Positions 9,305 to 18,644 of a DNA stretch of 64,000 nucleotides are shown in pieces. The notes beneath the pieces were generated by a model, which saw nothing but the letters and a program-made list of their open reading frames with translations, had not been told where the DNA came from and ran no database searches. The DNA is from an uncultured Helicobacteraceae bacterium. GTDB lineage: Bacteria; Campylobacterota; Campylobacteria; Campylobacterales; Helicobacteraceae. The stretch spans positions 157,207-221,206 of the forward strand of contig CAMWQM010000001.1 of the NCBI GenBank assembly GCA_947176375.1. The letters run 5' to 3'. The position numbers and the translations under genes were made by a program. The first letter of the stretch is position 1. Each line of letters begins with the position of its first letter.

Positions 9305-9918
9305 AAAATTTATATTTAGTTATGTTTTTTGGGCTGTTTTTTACAGGCTGCATTAATCTGAATTTAAGAAGTGAATTACCAGAAATTAATTACTATGCTT
9401 TAGATAATTTAGAAACTACCTCCACAGAGCCTTGTGGCGCTTATAATTATATAGCACTAGGCACTATTGATATTCCAAGTGAGTATCAAGGAAATAAGAT
9501 TCTGCAAAAAAATGATTTAAAAGCCCATTATATTAATGAAATAAAACTCATAAAAGGATTAAATGAAAGCTTAGAATCTATTATAATAAAAGAATTTAAT
9601 AAGCAGTGCATAAAGACCATAATCCCACCATTTAGTGGAATTAATGTTGAAAATTATCTAAAAATAAAATTGCTTGATTTTAGTATAGATAAAAATGTCG
9701 CTAATGTCGCTATCTTTTATCAAATTAGCCAAAAAGGTGCGATTTTGCAAAGTGGCATAATAGCTGAATCTAGCGAGATAGAATTTAATAATGAAAAACT
9801 TAATAAAGAAGAATCTAGTAAAAATGATAGTGATTTACTAGATTCTAAAGTAAAAGCATTGCGAGATGCTAGCTTTGAGGTGGTTCATAAGCTAGCAAAT
9901 AAAATTATTCCAAAATAA
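9301..9918 (+). CDS. ABC transport auxiliary lipoprotein of the Mla/MCE operon
   Basis: 205 aa lipoprotein with signal peptide and lipobox (FFTGC, Cys at residue 17). It begins with GTG, overlapping the mlaD stop and preceded by AGAGGAG. The following sequence (LPEINYYALDN) resembles the N-terminus of ABC-type transport auxiliary lipoproteins (PqiC-like family). It would act at the outer membrane or bridge the periplasm for the MlaEFD complex. The family assignment is from pattern and context, not from a search. No mlaC or mlaA is seen in the window. Confidence 0.75.
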   Translation: MKNLYLVMFFGLFFTGCINLNLRSELPEINYYALDNLETTSTEPCGAYNYIALGTIDIPSEYQGNKILQKNDLKAHYINEIKLIKGLNESLESIIIKEFNKQCIKTIIPPFSGINVENYLKIKLLDFSIDKNVANVAIFYQISQKGAILQSGIIAESSEIEFNNEKLNKEESSKNDSDLLDSKVKALRDASFEVVHKLANKIIPK

Positions 9919-9930
9919 GGGTTTTTTAAA

Positions 9931-11316
9931 ATGATTGTTACACGATTTGCACCAAGTCCAACAGGATATTTACATATCGGTGGTTTGAGGACTGCATTAT
10001 TTAATTATCTTTATGCAAGGAATTCAGGAGGGAAGTTCCTACTTCGTATTGAGGATACAGATTTAGCACGAAATAGCACAGAGGCAAAAGAAGCTATTAT
10101 TAAAGCATTTGATTGGGTTGGAATCAACTATGATGGCGAGGTAGTCTATCAAAGCCATAGATTTGAGCTTTATACTAAATATATTGAGCACTTAATTAGT
10201 GAGGGAAAAGCATATTATTGCTATATGAGTAAAGAGGAGTTAGAAACTTTGCGTGAGGAGCAACGCAAAAGAGGTGAAACTCCGCGTTATGACAATCGCT
10301 ATCGAGATTTTAGTGGAACACCACCTAGTGGAATTAAGCCTGTCGTTAGGATAAAAGCCCCACTAGATGGAGAAATTTGTTTTAAAGATGGAGTAAAAGG
10401 TGAGATAAAAGTAATGGCAAAAGAAATTGATGATTTTATCATCGCAAGGAGTGATGGAAGTCCTACTTATAATTTTGTCGTGGCTATCGATGACGCACTA
10501 ATGGGAGTTAGTGATATTATAAGGGGCGATGATCATTTAAGTAATACACCAAAACAAATTATTATTTATGAGGCTTTAGGTTTTAAGATTCCAAATTTTT
10601 TTCATGTGCCTATGATTTTGAATCCACAAGGGCACAAACTATCTAAAAGAGATGGTGCTATGAGTGTTATGGAATATAAAGATATGGGTTATTTGCCTGA
10701 AGCACTGCTAAATTTTCTTGTGAGGCTAGGCTGGAGCTATGGGGATAAAGAGATTTTTAGCCTAAAAGAAATGATAGATCTTTTTAATCCAAATGATTTA
10801 AATAGTTCTCCTAGCGCCTACAATACTGACAAACTTCTATGGCTAAATAGTCACTATATAAATATGCTTGATAATGAATCTATAAATAAACTTTTAGAAT
10901 ATTATAATGTAAAGATTGTAGATGTAAAAGTGCAAAATCTACTTTATAGTGAGATAAAAGAGCGCTCAAAAACGCTAATTGATTTTATAAATTTATTAAA
11001 TGAGTGCTTGAATCCGAAAGATTTTGATTTAAAAATGGCTCAAAAGGTTAGAAATAGCGGAAATTTAGAGATTTTAAAATCTTTTATGGATTATTTTATT
11101 GGTTGTTCTGCTCCCTTGCAAACTCCAAAAGATGTGGAGAATCTAATAGAATCTTTTGCTAATACTAATAATTTTGATAGTAAAAAACTTTTTATGCCAC
11201 TTCGATATGCCCTGCTTGGTAAAAGTGGTGGGATTAGTTTAGCTCCACTTATTGCAGCTTTAGGCAAAGATGAGTTGATTGCTAGGTTTCAAAAGGCAAT
11301 CAATACTTTGAAATAA
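9931..11316 (+). CDS. gltX: Glutamate--tRNA ligase
   Basis: Class I aminoacyl-tRNA synthetase charging tRNA-Glu. The HIGH-type motif PTGYLHIGGLRTALF lies at about residues 10-24 and the KMSKS-type motif as KLSKRDGA at about 237. 461 aa, family length. Helicobacters usually carry two gltX genes, one of which charges tRNA-Gln with glutamate for later amidation; which one this is cannot be settled by eye. It follows the lipoprotein gene by 12 bases. Confidence 0.96.
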   Translation: MIVTRFAPSPTGYLHIGGLRTALFNYLYARNSGGKFLLRIEDTDLARNSTEAKEAIIKAFDWVGINYDGEVVYQSHRFELYTKYIEHLISEGKAYYCYMSKEELETLREEQRKRGETPRYDNRYRDFSGTPPSGIKPVVRIKAPLDGEICFKDGVKGEIKVMAKEIDDFIIARSDGSPTYNFVVAIDDALMGVSDIIRGDDHLSNTPKQIIIYEALGFKIPNFFHVPMILNPQGHKLSKRDGAMSVMEYKDMGYLPEALLNFLVRLGWSYGDKEIFSLKEMIDLFNPNDLNSSPSAYNTDKLLWLNSHYINMLDNESINKLLEYYNVKIVDVKVQNLLYSEIKERSKTLIDFINLLNECLNPKDFDLKMAQKVRNSGNLEILKSFMDYFIGCSAPLQTPKDVENLIESFANTNNFDSKKLFMPLRYALLGKSGGISLAPLIAALGKDELIARFQKAINTLK

Positions 11317-11455
11317 ATATTTTTTGAAATAAGGCTTCTTCGCCTTTGCTACATTACTTGTCTATGTATATAAATTCATTAGAAGTTATAGTTTATAGTA
11401 TATTTTACTACAATTTCTATGTTTTATTAATCCTGTAAATTATTTTATTTATATG

Positions 11456-11757
11456 AAAAAGATAATATTACATTAAACGGCTTTAATCTGTATGTTGGTG
11501 TTGATTGGACGCTTGATTTTAATATTAAAGTATAGTGTGGTATGGGAAATCCATTCTGGACTTGCATTTGGATATGCGGGCTTATAGTGGCTATGAAGGT
11601 TATGTTTATGAAGTTGATATTAAAGAGGTATCTTTTGATTCTTAACTAGAATAGGTGGTTCTGTAACAATAGATAATAAACATAGGGTCGATTTATGGCT
11701 TGGCTTTGGCTATTGATTTAATATATTAAATGTAAGTTATAAATATATTTTAAGATT
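11456..11757 (+). pseudogene. Remnant of an outer membrane beta-barrel protein gene
   Basis: Three short reading-frame pieces read in order as the end of a Helicobacter-type outer membrane protein: NGFNLYVGVDWTLDFNIKV, then GLAFGYAGL and YSGYEGYVYEVDIKEVSF in another frame, then RVDLWLGFGY, stop, FNILNVSYKYI. Alternating hydrophobic/polar strands ending in an aromatic tail are what a barrel C-terminus looks like. At least two frameshifts and two stops break it, and no start or signal peptide is left. I cannot name the family member. The intact barrel protein at 61331 is not obviously its parent. Confidence 0.65.
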
Positions 11758-12217
11758 TTTAAAAAGATCTTTTAGGCTAACAAAAATTAGTCATATAATA
11801 AAGCAAAAAGTATCATATTAGCAATATTATAGTTGCTTAAAATTTGTACTATTGCTTTGTGTGGGCTTATTATTAGTTTTTATTCTAAACAAATGAAAGC
11901 AAATTTAAGGCTTCAGTGTTTAGATAGCTTTATTAAAATGACTTTTACTCCTAGCTAAAATATTAGTTAGAAAATTTATTCTTAGTTTTATTTGTATAAA
12001 TATCGCAAAAACTGCTAATTTTTAATTAATTTTGAATATAAAATTTATGGTCTAATTTTTACATAACTTCTAAAAGCTTGAAAATCATAAATCAAACTAA
12101 AATTTTGCTGAATAAACTTTATTAATGAGCTGTAGAATCTAATCTTTTTAAATCTTAAAATATCTAGATATGTTTTTGTATTGAATTATTTTTATATAAA
12201 AAGCTAGATTTATATTA

Positions 12218-12243
12218 TTTTGGAATCTAAAAAGATTCCAAAA
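12218..12243 (-). terminator. Terminator-like hairpin after pflB
   Basis: Perfect 11-bp stem TTTTGGAATCT / AGATTCCAAAA with a 4-base AAAA loop, ending 9 bases past the pflB stop codon. There is no long T run beyond the stem on the minus strand, although the arms end in T/A. The core is the GAATCT/AGATTC word pair found at several other gene ends in this window. Confidence 0.7.
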
Positions 12244-12251
12244 ATTTAGAG

Positions 12252-14501
12252 TTAGAGTTTTTCGTGGAATGTGCGAGAGATTACATCTTTTTGCTGTTCT
12301 TTTGTGAGTTTGATAAAATTCACTGCATAGCCACTAACTCTAATCGTTAGTTGTGGATATTTCTCTGGATTTAGCATTGCATCTTCCAACACTTCTTTGT
12401 TTAGCACATTTACATTTAGATGATAACCCTCATCGCTAAAATATCCATCCATTAACTGCACCAGATTTGCTCTTTGTGTATTGTCGTCACTTCCTATTGC
12501 ATTTGGAATGATTGAGAATGTGTTTGAGATTCCATCTTTTGAGTATTTGAATGGAATCTTAGCAACCGAGCAGAAGCTAGCCACACATCCACTTGTATCT
12601 CTTCCATGCATTGGATTTGCACCTGGAGCAAATGGCTCTCCTGCTTTTCTGCCATCTGGTGTGGTGCCTGTTTTCTTTCCATAAACGACATTTGAAGTGA
12701 TGGTTAGAACGCTCATTGTAGGAATAGATTCCCTATAAGTATCGTGTAACATTAATTTTTGAGAGAAATCTTTTACAATCTCAACAGCAATGCTATCGAC
12801 TCTATCATCATTATTTCCATATTTTGGATAATCACCCTCAATGCTAAAATCCACTACTAAGCCATTTTCATTATATATGGGCTTTACTTTTGCATATTTT
12901 ATCGCAGAGAGGCTATCTGTAATGACAGAAAGTCCCGCAATCCCACCTGCCATGGTGCGAACAATATTTTCATCGTGCAATGCCATTTGGATTCGCTCAT
13001 AGCAGTATTTATCGTGCATATAGTGAATCACATTTAGAGTATTTATATAAAGTCTTGCAAGCCAATCTAGCACGATATTTAGTTTTTCTCTTACTTCATT
13101 GTAATCTAGGTATTCTCCTTCTAATGGAGCGATATTTGGTCCTACTTGAAGTCCAGATTTTTCATCTTTACCCTCATTTATTGCATATAATAGAGCTTTT
13201 GCTAGATTGCATCTTGCACCAAAAAATTGCATTTGTTTTCCTAATTTCATAGGCGATACGCAGCAAGCAATCCCATAATCATCGCCAAATTCCTCTAGCA
13301 TAATCTCATCACTTTCATATTGAATCGATGAGGTTTTAATGCTAGTTTCTGCACAAAAAGTTTTAAAATTTTCAGGCAATCTTGTGCTCCATAAAATTGT
13401 CATATTTGGCTCTGGGGCCGGTCCTAGATTAGTTAATGTATGGAGGAATCTAAATGACATTTTTGTAACTAAATGTCTGCCATCGACACACATTCCGCCG
13501 ATACACTCAGTTACCCAAGTAGGGTCGCCAGAAAATAGCTCATCATATTCTGGAGTGCGGAGGAAGCGAATCATTCTTAATTTCATTACAAAATGATCTA
13601 CCATTTCTTGAATCTCTTCCTCACTAAACTTACCTTTCTCTAAATCTCTTTGTGCATAAATATCTAGGAAAGTTGAGATTCTTCCTATACTCATTGCAGC
13701 ACCATTTTGCTCTTTTGTAGCTGCTAGATATGCGAAATATAGCCACTGGATCGCCTCTTTAATATTTGTAGCTGGTTTTGAAATATCAAATCCATAAGAT
13801 AAAGCCATAGTTTTTAGCTCACCTAGCGCCTTAATTTGCTCTGAGATCTCCTCTCTTGCACGAATAACATGTGAATCCATAACATCTGGAATCATCTTTT
13901 TCTTTGCTTTGATTTTTTCTTCAATTAGTTTGTCTACGCCATATAAAGTTACTCTTCTATAATCACCAATAATTCTTCCTCTGCCATATGCGTCTGGAAG
14001 TCCTGTTATAATTCCTGCTTTTCTGGCTAAGAGCATTTCATCTGTATATACATCAAAGACGCCATCATTGTGTGTCTTTCTGTATTTAAATACATTTGCT
14101 ACATTTGGGTCTTCTTGCTTATCATAAGCTTTTAGCGATGAAAGCACCATTCTATATCCACCAAAAGGCATAATAGCTCTTTTTAGTGGCTCATCAGTTT
14201 GAAGTCCTACAATTACTTCTAAATCTTTATCGATATAGCCAGTCTTATGTGAAGTGATAGTTGAGATGATATCAGTGGAAACATCATATACACCTTTTCT
14301 CTCTCGTTCTATTTTCATTCTTTGACAAACTTTATCCCAAAGCTCTAAAGTGCTTTTTGTTGGAGGGGCTAAAAAGCTACTATCGCCATCATATGGAGTG
14401 TAATTTTTTACAATAAAATCACGCACATTAATTTCGCTTTCCCATAGCCCTCCTTCAAAATCTAAAATATTTACTTGTTCTATATTTTCTATATTGCTCA
14501 T
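12252..14501 (-). CDS. pflB: Formate C-acetyltransferase (pyruvate formate-lyase)
   Basis: Glycyl-radical enzyme that splits pyruvate with CoA into acetyl-CoA and formate under anaerobic conditions. The active-site Cys-Cys pair is in [10 protein letters not shown] (about residues 411-412) and the radical glycine is Gly724 in RVSGYAV near the C-terminus. 749 aa, full length. Start ATG follows AAAGGAGTAGATA. The dedicated radical-SAM activase (PflA) is not next to it or elsewhere in the window; MoaA at 23555 is a different radical-SAM enzyme. It is flanked by the decayed OMP region and the T4SS island, so it may be part of a variable region. Confidence 0.96.
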   Translation of the reverse strand: MSNIENIEQVNILDFEGGLWESEINVRDFIVKNYTPYDGDSSFLAPPTKSTLELWDKVCQRMKIERERKGVYDVSTDIISTITSHKTGYIDKDLEVIVGLQTDEPLKRAIMPFGGYRMVLSSLKAYDKQEDPNVANVFKYRKTHNDGVFDVYTDEMLLARKAGIITGLPDAYGRGRIIGDYRRVTLYGVDKLIEEKIKAKKKMIPDVMDSHVIRAREEISEQIKALGELKTMALSYGFDISKPATNIKEAIQWLYFAYLAATKEQNGAAMSIGRISTFLDIYAQRDLEKGKFSEEEIQEMVDHFVMKLRMIRFLRTPEYDELFSGDPTWVTECIGGMCVDGRHLVTKMSFRFLHTLTNLGPAPEPNMTILWSTRLPENFKTFCAETSIKTSSIQYESDEIMLEEFGDDYGIACCVSPMKLGKQMQFFGARCNLAKALLYAINEGKDEKSGLQVGPNIAPLEGEYLDYNEVREKLNIVLDWLARLYINTLNVIHYMHDKYCYERIQMALHDENIVRTMAGGIAGLSVITDSLSAIKYAKVKPIYNENGLVVDFSIEGDYPKYGNNDDRVDSIAVEIVKDFSQKLMLHDTYRESIPTMSVLTITSNVVYGKKTGTTPDGRKAGEPFAPGANPMHGRDTSGCVASFCSVAKIPFKYSKDGISNTFSIIPNAIGSDDNTQRANLVQLMDGYFSDEGYHLNVNVLNKEVLEDAMLNPEKYPQLTIRVSGYAVNFIKLTKEQQKDVISRTFHEKL

Positions 14502-14752
14502 TATCTACTCCTTTGATTTTATTAGCTAAATATTTTAACTTGAATATATTATAAAATAAATATGATTATAAAAATGTAACAATGATATAGAAAAGATTGC
14601 AAATTTTATAAAATTTTAAGAAAGCTTTGTAATAGTTTTCTAGTATTTAAAATACAACTAAAAAATATAATAAAATTAGTAATTCTTATGATTTATTATT
14701 GACTTATAATTTATTTTCAGATAAACAAATTTTAAAATTTTATCAAATTTAT

Positions 14753-15184
14753 TTATAGATTCTGTTTTTCAATCCCTATATATCTTGTTGTAGATTCTAA
14801 ATTACTATTAATATTTATTTCATTTAGTTTATTTATAATTTCTTTTGTTATTTGTTTGTTTTCTATTGTGCAATTTTTAACTAATTCAATAATATCTATT
14901 ATTTCATCACTTGTAGGTAATTCATTAACATATAAGTTGTAATTTAATTGATTTAAGTTTGATATTGCAGAATTTAGCCCATTATAGCTTTTTATATGAA
15001 TGTTTATTATATTTTTTATATCATCAATAATTCTAATAGTTTTTTTGCTATATTTTTCTTTTTTTGAAATACAATCTTCTAAATATTTAGTCATACTTTG
15101 ATTATTCAAAGTAGCTTGTTGTTTTAATTTATTATGAAGTTCTTTTTTTATCATTAAGTGGAGTGATACAGATTCTTTTTTCAT
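14753..15184 (-). CDS. MobC-like / ribbon-helix-helix mobilization protein (tentative)
   Basis: 143 aa. The N-terminus (VSLHLMIKKELHNKLKQQA) looks like a short DNA-binding ribbon-helix-helix segment, and the middle has ISNLNQLNYNLYVNE, similar to the NLNQ segment of MobC-type relaxosome accessory proteins. Its ATG overlaps the virB11 TGA (ATATGA), so it belongs to the T4SS transcript. No relaxase follows; the island stops here. The assignment rests on pattern and context. Confidence 0.5.
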   Translation of the reverse strand: MKKESVSLHLMIKKELHNKLKQQATLNNQSMTKYLEDCISKKEKYSKKTIRIIDDIKNIINIHIKSYNGLNSAISNLNQLNYNLYVNELPTSDEIIDIIELVKNCTIENKQITKEIINKLNEININSNLESTTRYIGIEKQNL

Positions 15185-16140
15185 ATTAACTCCCTAATTT
15201 CATTTTTTCCCTTATTTAACAAATCTCTATAATGGCTTTTAACATCAAGAATAGAGTGGATTATTCTTCCTTGATTCTTAACTTTTTTAATTTGAATTAC
15301 ATAATCAATTGCAGAAGCAAAATATTCAATAAGAGTTGATACCTCTATATCACTACCATTAAATTTAGCATTTAGAGTAATAGCGTGAATTGCATCTTCT
15401 ACACTATTTGCGTGAATAGTGCTAACCATTCCATCGTGTCCTGTATTACTTAGTCTTAAAAATAGCATTGTATTTCTAGTATCAATTTCACCTACAAATA
15501 TTCTATCAGGTCGCATACGCATAGCATCATTTAAACCATCTTTATATGTATAAGCAGTTTGGTCATTTTTACTAACAATAATATTTACTTGATTTGGATT
15601 ATTAATTCTAAGTTCACTAGAATCTTCAATACTAATTATTCTCTCATTTAATTGTAAAAAATTAAGCAATGAATTAATAAAGCTAGTTTTTCCACTTCCT
15701 GTGCCACCACTAACTAATATATTCTTTTTAGTAATAATAAAATTAATTAAATCCTCATAGTTATATCCTAGATTAGAATCTAATTTAAAATCTCTTAAAT
15801 TAAATAATTTATTACTAGGAATTCTCATAGTAAGTGATAAGTTATTATTAGTAGTAATACTTGGATGAAGTGCTTGAACTCTAATATTAGTATTTGGAAT
15901 TGAACAAGAGAGATGAGGAGTATTAATATTAAAAAATAAATTTCTATGTGTGGCTAATTGCTCTACAAAATCAAGTAAGAATTGCTCATTTAAATTCTCA
16001 TCAATTCTTCTTTCAAATTTATTATTTATATCAATCCATACTTCTTTTTCTTTATTAACTACTATTTCAGTAGCATTCTCTATCTTAAAATATGGTTTCC
16101 AAACTTTTAGTAAGCTTTGTAATACTAAAGATTCTCTCAT
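15181..16140 (-). CDS. virB11: VirB11-type T4SS ATPase
   Basis: Hexameric traffic ATPase of type IV secretion, at the cytoplasmic face of the inner membrane. Walker A SGGTGSGKTSF (about residues 143-153), Walker B-like RIFVGEID, and the His box GHDGMVSTIHAN are intact. 319 aa, normal length. It ends overlapping the MobC-like gene. It is one of the few T4SS genes here with no damage. Confidence 0.93.
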   Translation of the reverse strand: MRESLVLQSLLKVWKPYFKIENATEIVVNKEKEVWIDINNKFERRIDENLNEQFLLDFVEQLATHRNLFFNINTPHLSCSIPNTNIRVQALHPSITTNNNLSLTMRIPSNKLFNLRDFKLDSNLGYNYEDLINFIITKKNILVSGGTGSGKTSFINSLLNFLQLNERIISIEDSSELRINNPNQVNIIVSKNDQTAYTYKDGLNDAMRMRPDRIFVGEIDTRNTMLFLRLSNTGHDGMVSTIHANSVEDAIHAITLNAKFNGSDIEVSTLIEYFASAIDYVIQIKKVKNQGRIIHSILDVKSHYRDLLNKGKNEIRELI

Positions 16141-16155
16141 TTAACTTTCTTTTTT

Positions 16156-16383
16156 TTATAATTCTTGTGCTAAATTACTCTCACCTCTAATTTCTTTTAA
16201 GGCATTAAAGCTTTCAGTAATTTTTCTATCAATTTCATTAATTTGTTTTTGAAGTATTTGTCTTTTTTTGTTTAATTCTATAAGTCTATTTTTTAATTGA
16301 TTTTCTTTATTTAAATTCTGTAAATATGAATTTACTTCTTCTTGATTAGTTATCTCTTCTTTTATTAAAGTATCTTTTTTCAT
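16156..16383 (-). CDS. Small coiled-coil protein in T4SS cluster
   Basis: 75 aa, charged and helical, with heptad-like spacing over about residues 20-65 (LNKKRQILQKQINEIDRKI). ATG at 16383 follows AAGGAGAAAG at good spacing, which supports translation. It lies between virB10 and virB11. No known T4SS subunit resembles it by eye. Its composition is similar to the 52-residue ORF at 19246, but I see no clear homology. Confidence 0.6.
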   Translation of the reverse strand: MKKDTLIKEEITNQEEVNSYLQNLNKENQLKNRLIELNKKRQILQKQINEIDRKITESFNALKEIRGESNLAQEL

Positions 16384-16473
16384 TCTTTCTCCTTATTTAA
16401 GATTTATCTTTTAATATGTGATTTATTTATTTTGATGATTTTTATTTTTTTATAATAAGATTCAACTTTTTCA

Positions 16474-17664
16474 TTATTCCTCCATATTTAGTTTTATTTC
16501 ATTAAAAAATCTAGTCATTACTTCATTATTCTTTGGAATAGGAAAGAAAATATCTTTATTACTTGTAATAAAGATTCTGCTTCCTTTTTCTATTCTAATA
16601 GTTGGTCGAATTTTTACTTGCTCTCTTATTATTTGAGACATTATTTGACTTAAATCACCTTGCATATTTTGTATAAGCTGTGTAGTTGTATATGGGTTTT
16701 GATTAGAATATTTTGAAGTTACATTATTAATTGTTAAAATTAGTCCATTTGATATGGTTGAAAGCGCAAGAGGGATTCCATATCTTTGATAATATTTAGA
16801 ATCTAAATCTCCTATTAATCCCATAGCTCCTGCTAAATCTGCTCCATAAGCATCTGTTAGCATAATATTTACACCTTGAGGAGTTAATATTCTAGTCCAA
16901 AGAATATTTAATCTATATTCTCCTATTTTATTATTATTTGCATAATTGCCTAATACTTTAGAGCCTTTAGGGATTAAAATAGCTTTCCCCATTTCTGCAT
17001 AAATATATTCTTCAACTTGTGCTATTACTTTTCCTCCTATATCACTACTTATATTAGTAATTAGTATTGCTGGAATCATTTTCATAGCAGAGATAGTTCT
17101 ATATAATTTATGCTCATTGCTAGCTTTATCTTGCTCATTTAAATTGCTAAATTTATCTACTCCATATTCTAATTTTTTATTATTTTTAGCTTTATTTAAA
17201 ATTGCTATGCCCCCATTTCTACTAGATAATAAGATATTTCTTTGCTGTTTTAACAATGGGTCTAATTCTTCATTAAAAATTTCATTAGTTAATTTTTTAG
17301 TATCACTGCCTAATTCTTTATCACTTAAATTATTTATTCCATTATCAGTATTATTAGTTGTATTATTTGATTGACTTGTGATATTAGAATCTACATTAAA
17401 GTTTGATATTTGTGGGTTTTCATTTGTAACATCTAAATCCATATTAGAATTATTATTAATTGGAATATTTAAATTATTTTGTTTATCTTGTTCTATTCTC
17501 TCAAAATATAAATAATCACTAATAGGGAATTTAGTATCATCAATATTTTCTAAGCTATTGTCTAATGATGTATCAGGTGTTGCAAAGTAAGCCCAAATAA
17601 GTAAAATACTTATAAGGATAACAAATGCAATAACAACCTTTAGAACATTCATATCAATATCCAT
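16474..17664 (-). CDS. virB10: VirB10-type T4SS protein
   Basis: Energy-sensing scaffold spanning inner and outer membranes. From the ATG at 17664 it is 396 aa: short cytoplasmic start, membrane helix (VVIAFVILISILLIWAYF, about 8-25), an Asn/Ser-rich periplasmic region, then the VirB10 core (KGAILIPKGSKVLGNYAN-type segment, IMLTDAYGADLAGAMGLIG, and the C-terminal RIEKGSRIFI). The ORF track starts it at 17775, but those extra residues are the tail of VirB9: the two genes now run together in one frame with no stop between them. Confidence 0.88.
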   Translation of the reverse strand: MDIDMNVLKVVIAFVILISILLIWAYFATPDTSLDNSLENIDDTKFPISDYLYFERIEQDKQNNLNIPINNNSNMDLDVTNENPQISNFNVDSNITSQSNNTTNNTDNGINNLSDKELGSDTKKLTNEIFNEELDPLLKQQRNILLSSRNGGIAILNKAKNNKKLEYGVDKFSNLNEQDKASNEHKLYRTISAMKMIPAILITNISSDIGGKVIAQVEEYIYAEMGKAILIPKGSKVLGNYANNNKIGEYRLNILWTRILTPQGVNIMLTDAYGADLAGAMGLIGDLDSKYYQRYGIPLALSTISNGLILTINNVTSKYSNQNPYTTTQLIQNMQGDLSQIMSQIIREQVKIRPTIRIEKGSRIFITSNKDIFFPIPKNNEVMTRFFNEIKLNMEE

Positions 17665-18641
17665 TTCATTCTTCTTCTTTTTTCTTACGCAGACATATTC
17701 ATCACCTATTCTCATAGTCCATTTAGAAGCAATGGTTTCTACTATAAGGTAATTACCTACAATTCTGCTATTCATAGGATTATCATATCCATCTATTACT
17801 CTAAAAATTGCTGGGAATTTTGATGTAGCAAGATTACGCTCAAATTTAAAATAAGTCCATTTATTATCATTAAATATTTCTTTCGCTTGTAATCCAATAG
17901 AATCTTTACTTTTTATTCCAAATATATTAGTTTTAGGATATTGGGCATATCCTTTTTAATTTCATCTTTATTAATAATAATTTTATTAACTTCATCTCCT
18001 ATAATAATGCTTTTATCTGTTTCTTCTTCTAAAACATTTTGTTTAAATAATTTATTAAATTCTTTTTCTTGCTCAATTTTTGCCTTTTGCTCTAAGTTTT
18101 CTACATTGATTTTTCCTATTTCTCTATCTTCACTAATAAAAACAATAAATGCTGGATTTCTGTTATTTTTATAATTAGTTGAAAAAATATAAAATGTATA
18201 AATATTACCACTCTCACCAATGATAGTTAGATTTGTATCAATTCCTATTAAATTTGGTTTAATTGTTAAGATATTAGATAAATCATATTTATTAATTCCA
18301 AGTTCTTTTAATTCAAATCCTACATTATCTCCTAGAGTAGCAGAGGCTATTTTGTCATTATCAAATATAAATGTTGTAGTCATATTAGAGCGAGTTCTTA
18401 TATTATGAGTTTCTCCTGCTTTATATTTGATATTTATAGTATTATCACTCTTTTTTCTATCTTTATTCCAAAAATTCTTTTGCACAGCATCAAGAAACAT
18501 CATCTTATCAATTTTTTTAGGTTCATCATCTAAGAATATAGAATCTCCACTATCTTCAATACTAACTCCATCTTCAAATGGATTAGGTTCTGCACTAAGA
18601 GCTAGATTAAATAGTAATATTAAAATTAATAATTCTCTCAA
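17665..18641 (-). pseudogene. virB9: VirB9-type T4SS protein, frameshifted
   Basis: Outer-membrane core protein. It begins with TTG at 18641 (AAGGAG 8 bases upstream) and a signal peptide (ILLFNLALSAEPNP). The first frame reads VirB9 up to DEIKKDMP and then stops at 17913. The rest continues in the next frame: GYAQYPKTNIFG, NKWTYFKFERNL, PAIFRVID, and the typical tail NYLIVETIASKWTMRIGDEY. Adding one A to the A5 run (T5 on the plus strand, 17953-17957) restores a single frame. The tail then reads straight into virB10. It could be a true mutation, slippage or a sequencing error. Confidence 0.85.
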
Positions 18642-18644
18642 TTT

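Larger units (their letters stand above)
11317..12251. other. Gene-poor AT-rich stretch between gltX and pflB
   Basis: 935 bases without an intact gene. A short hairpin (AAGGC-loop-GCCTT, 11331-11347) follows gltX and may end its transcript. The middle (about 11456-11757) holds the remains of an outer membrane protein gene, listed separately. The remainder is AT-rich and I see no other gene in it. Confidence 0.7.

Noticed and set aside
14502-14752. Relaxase remnant or attachment site between pflB and the T4SS island
   Set aside because: No protein-like frame, tRNA fragment or direct repeat that I can recognise.
16384-16490. 10-codon ORF with strong GGAGG site after virB10
   Set aside because: Too short to support; one more A would extend it to only 23 codons with no lipobox or known pattern.
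17945-17962. Programmed -1 frameshift in virB9
   Set aside because: The local run T AAA AAG is not a good slippery heptamer (P-site would pair with TAA) and I see no clear downstream stem; a one-base loss is simpler.
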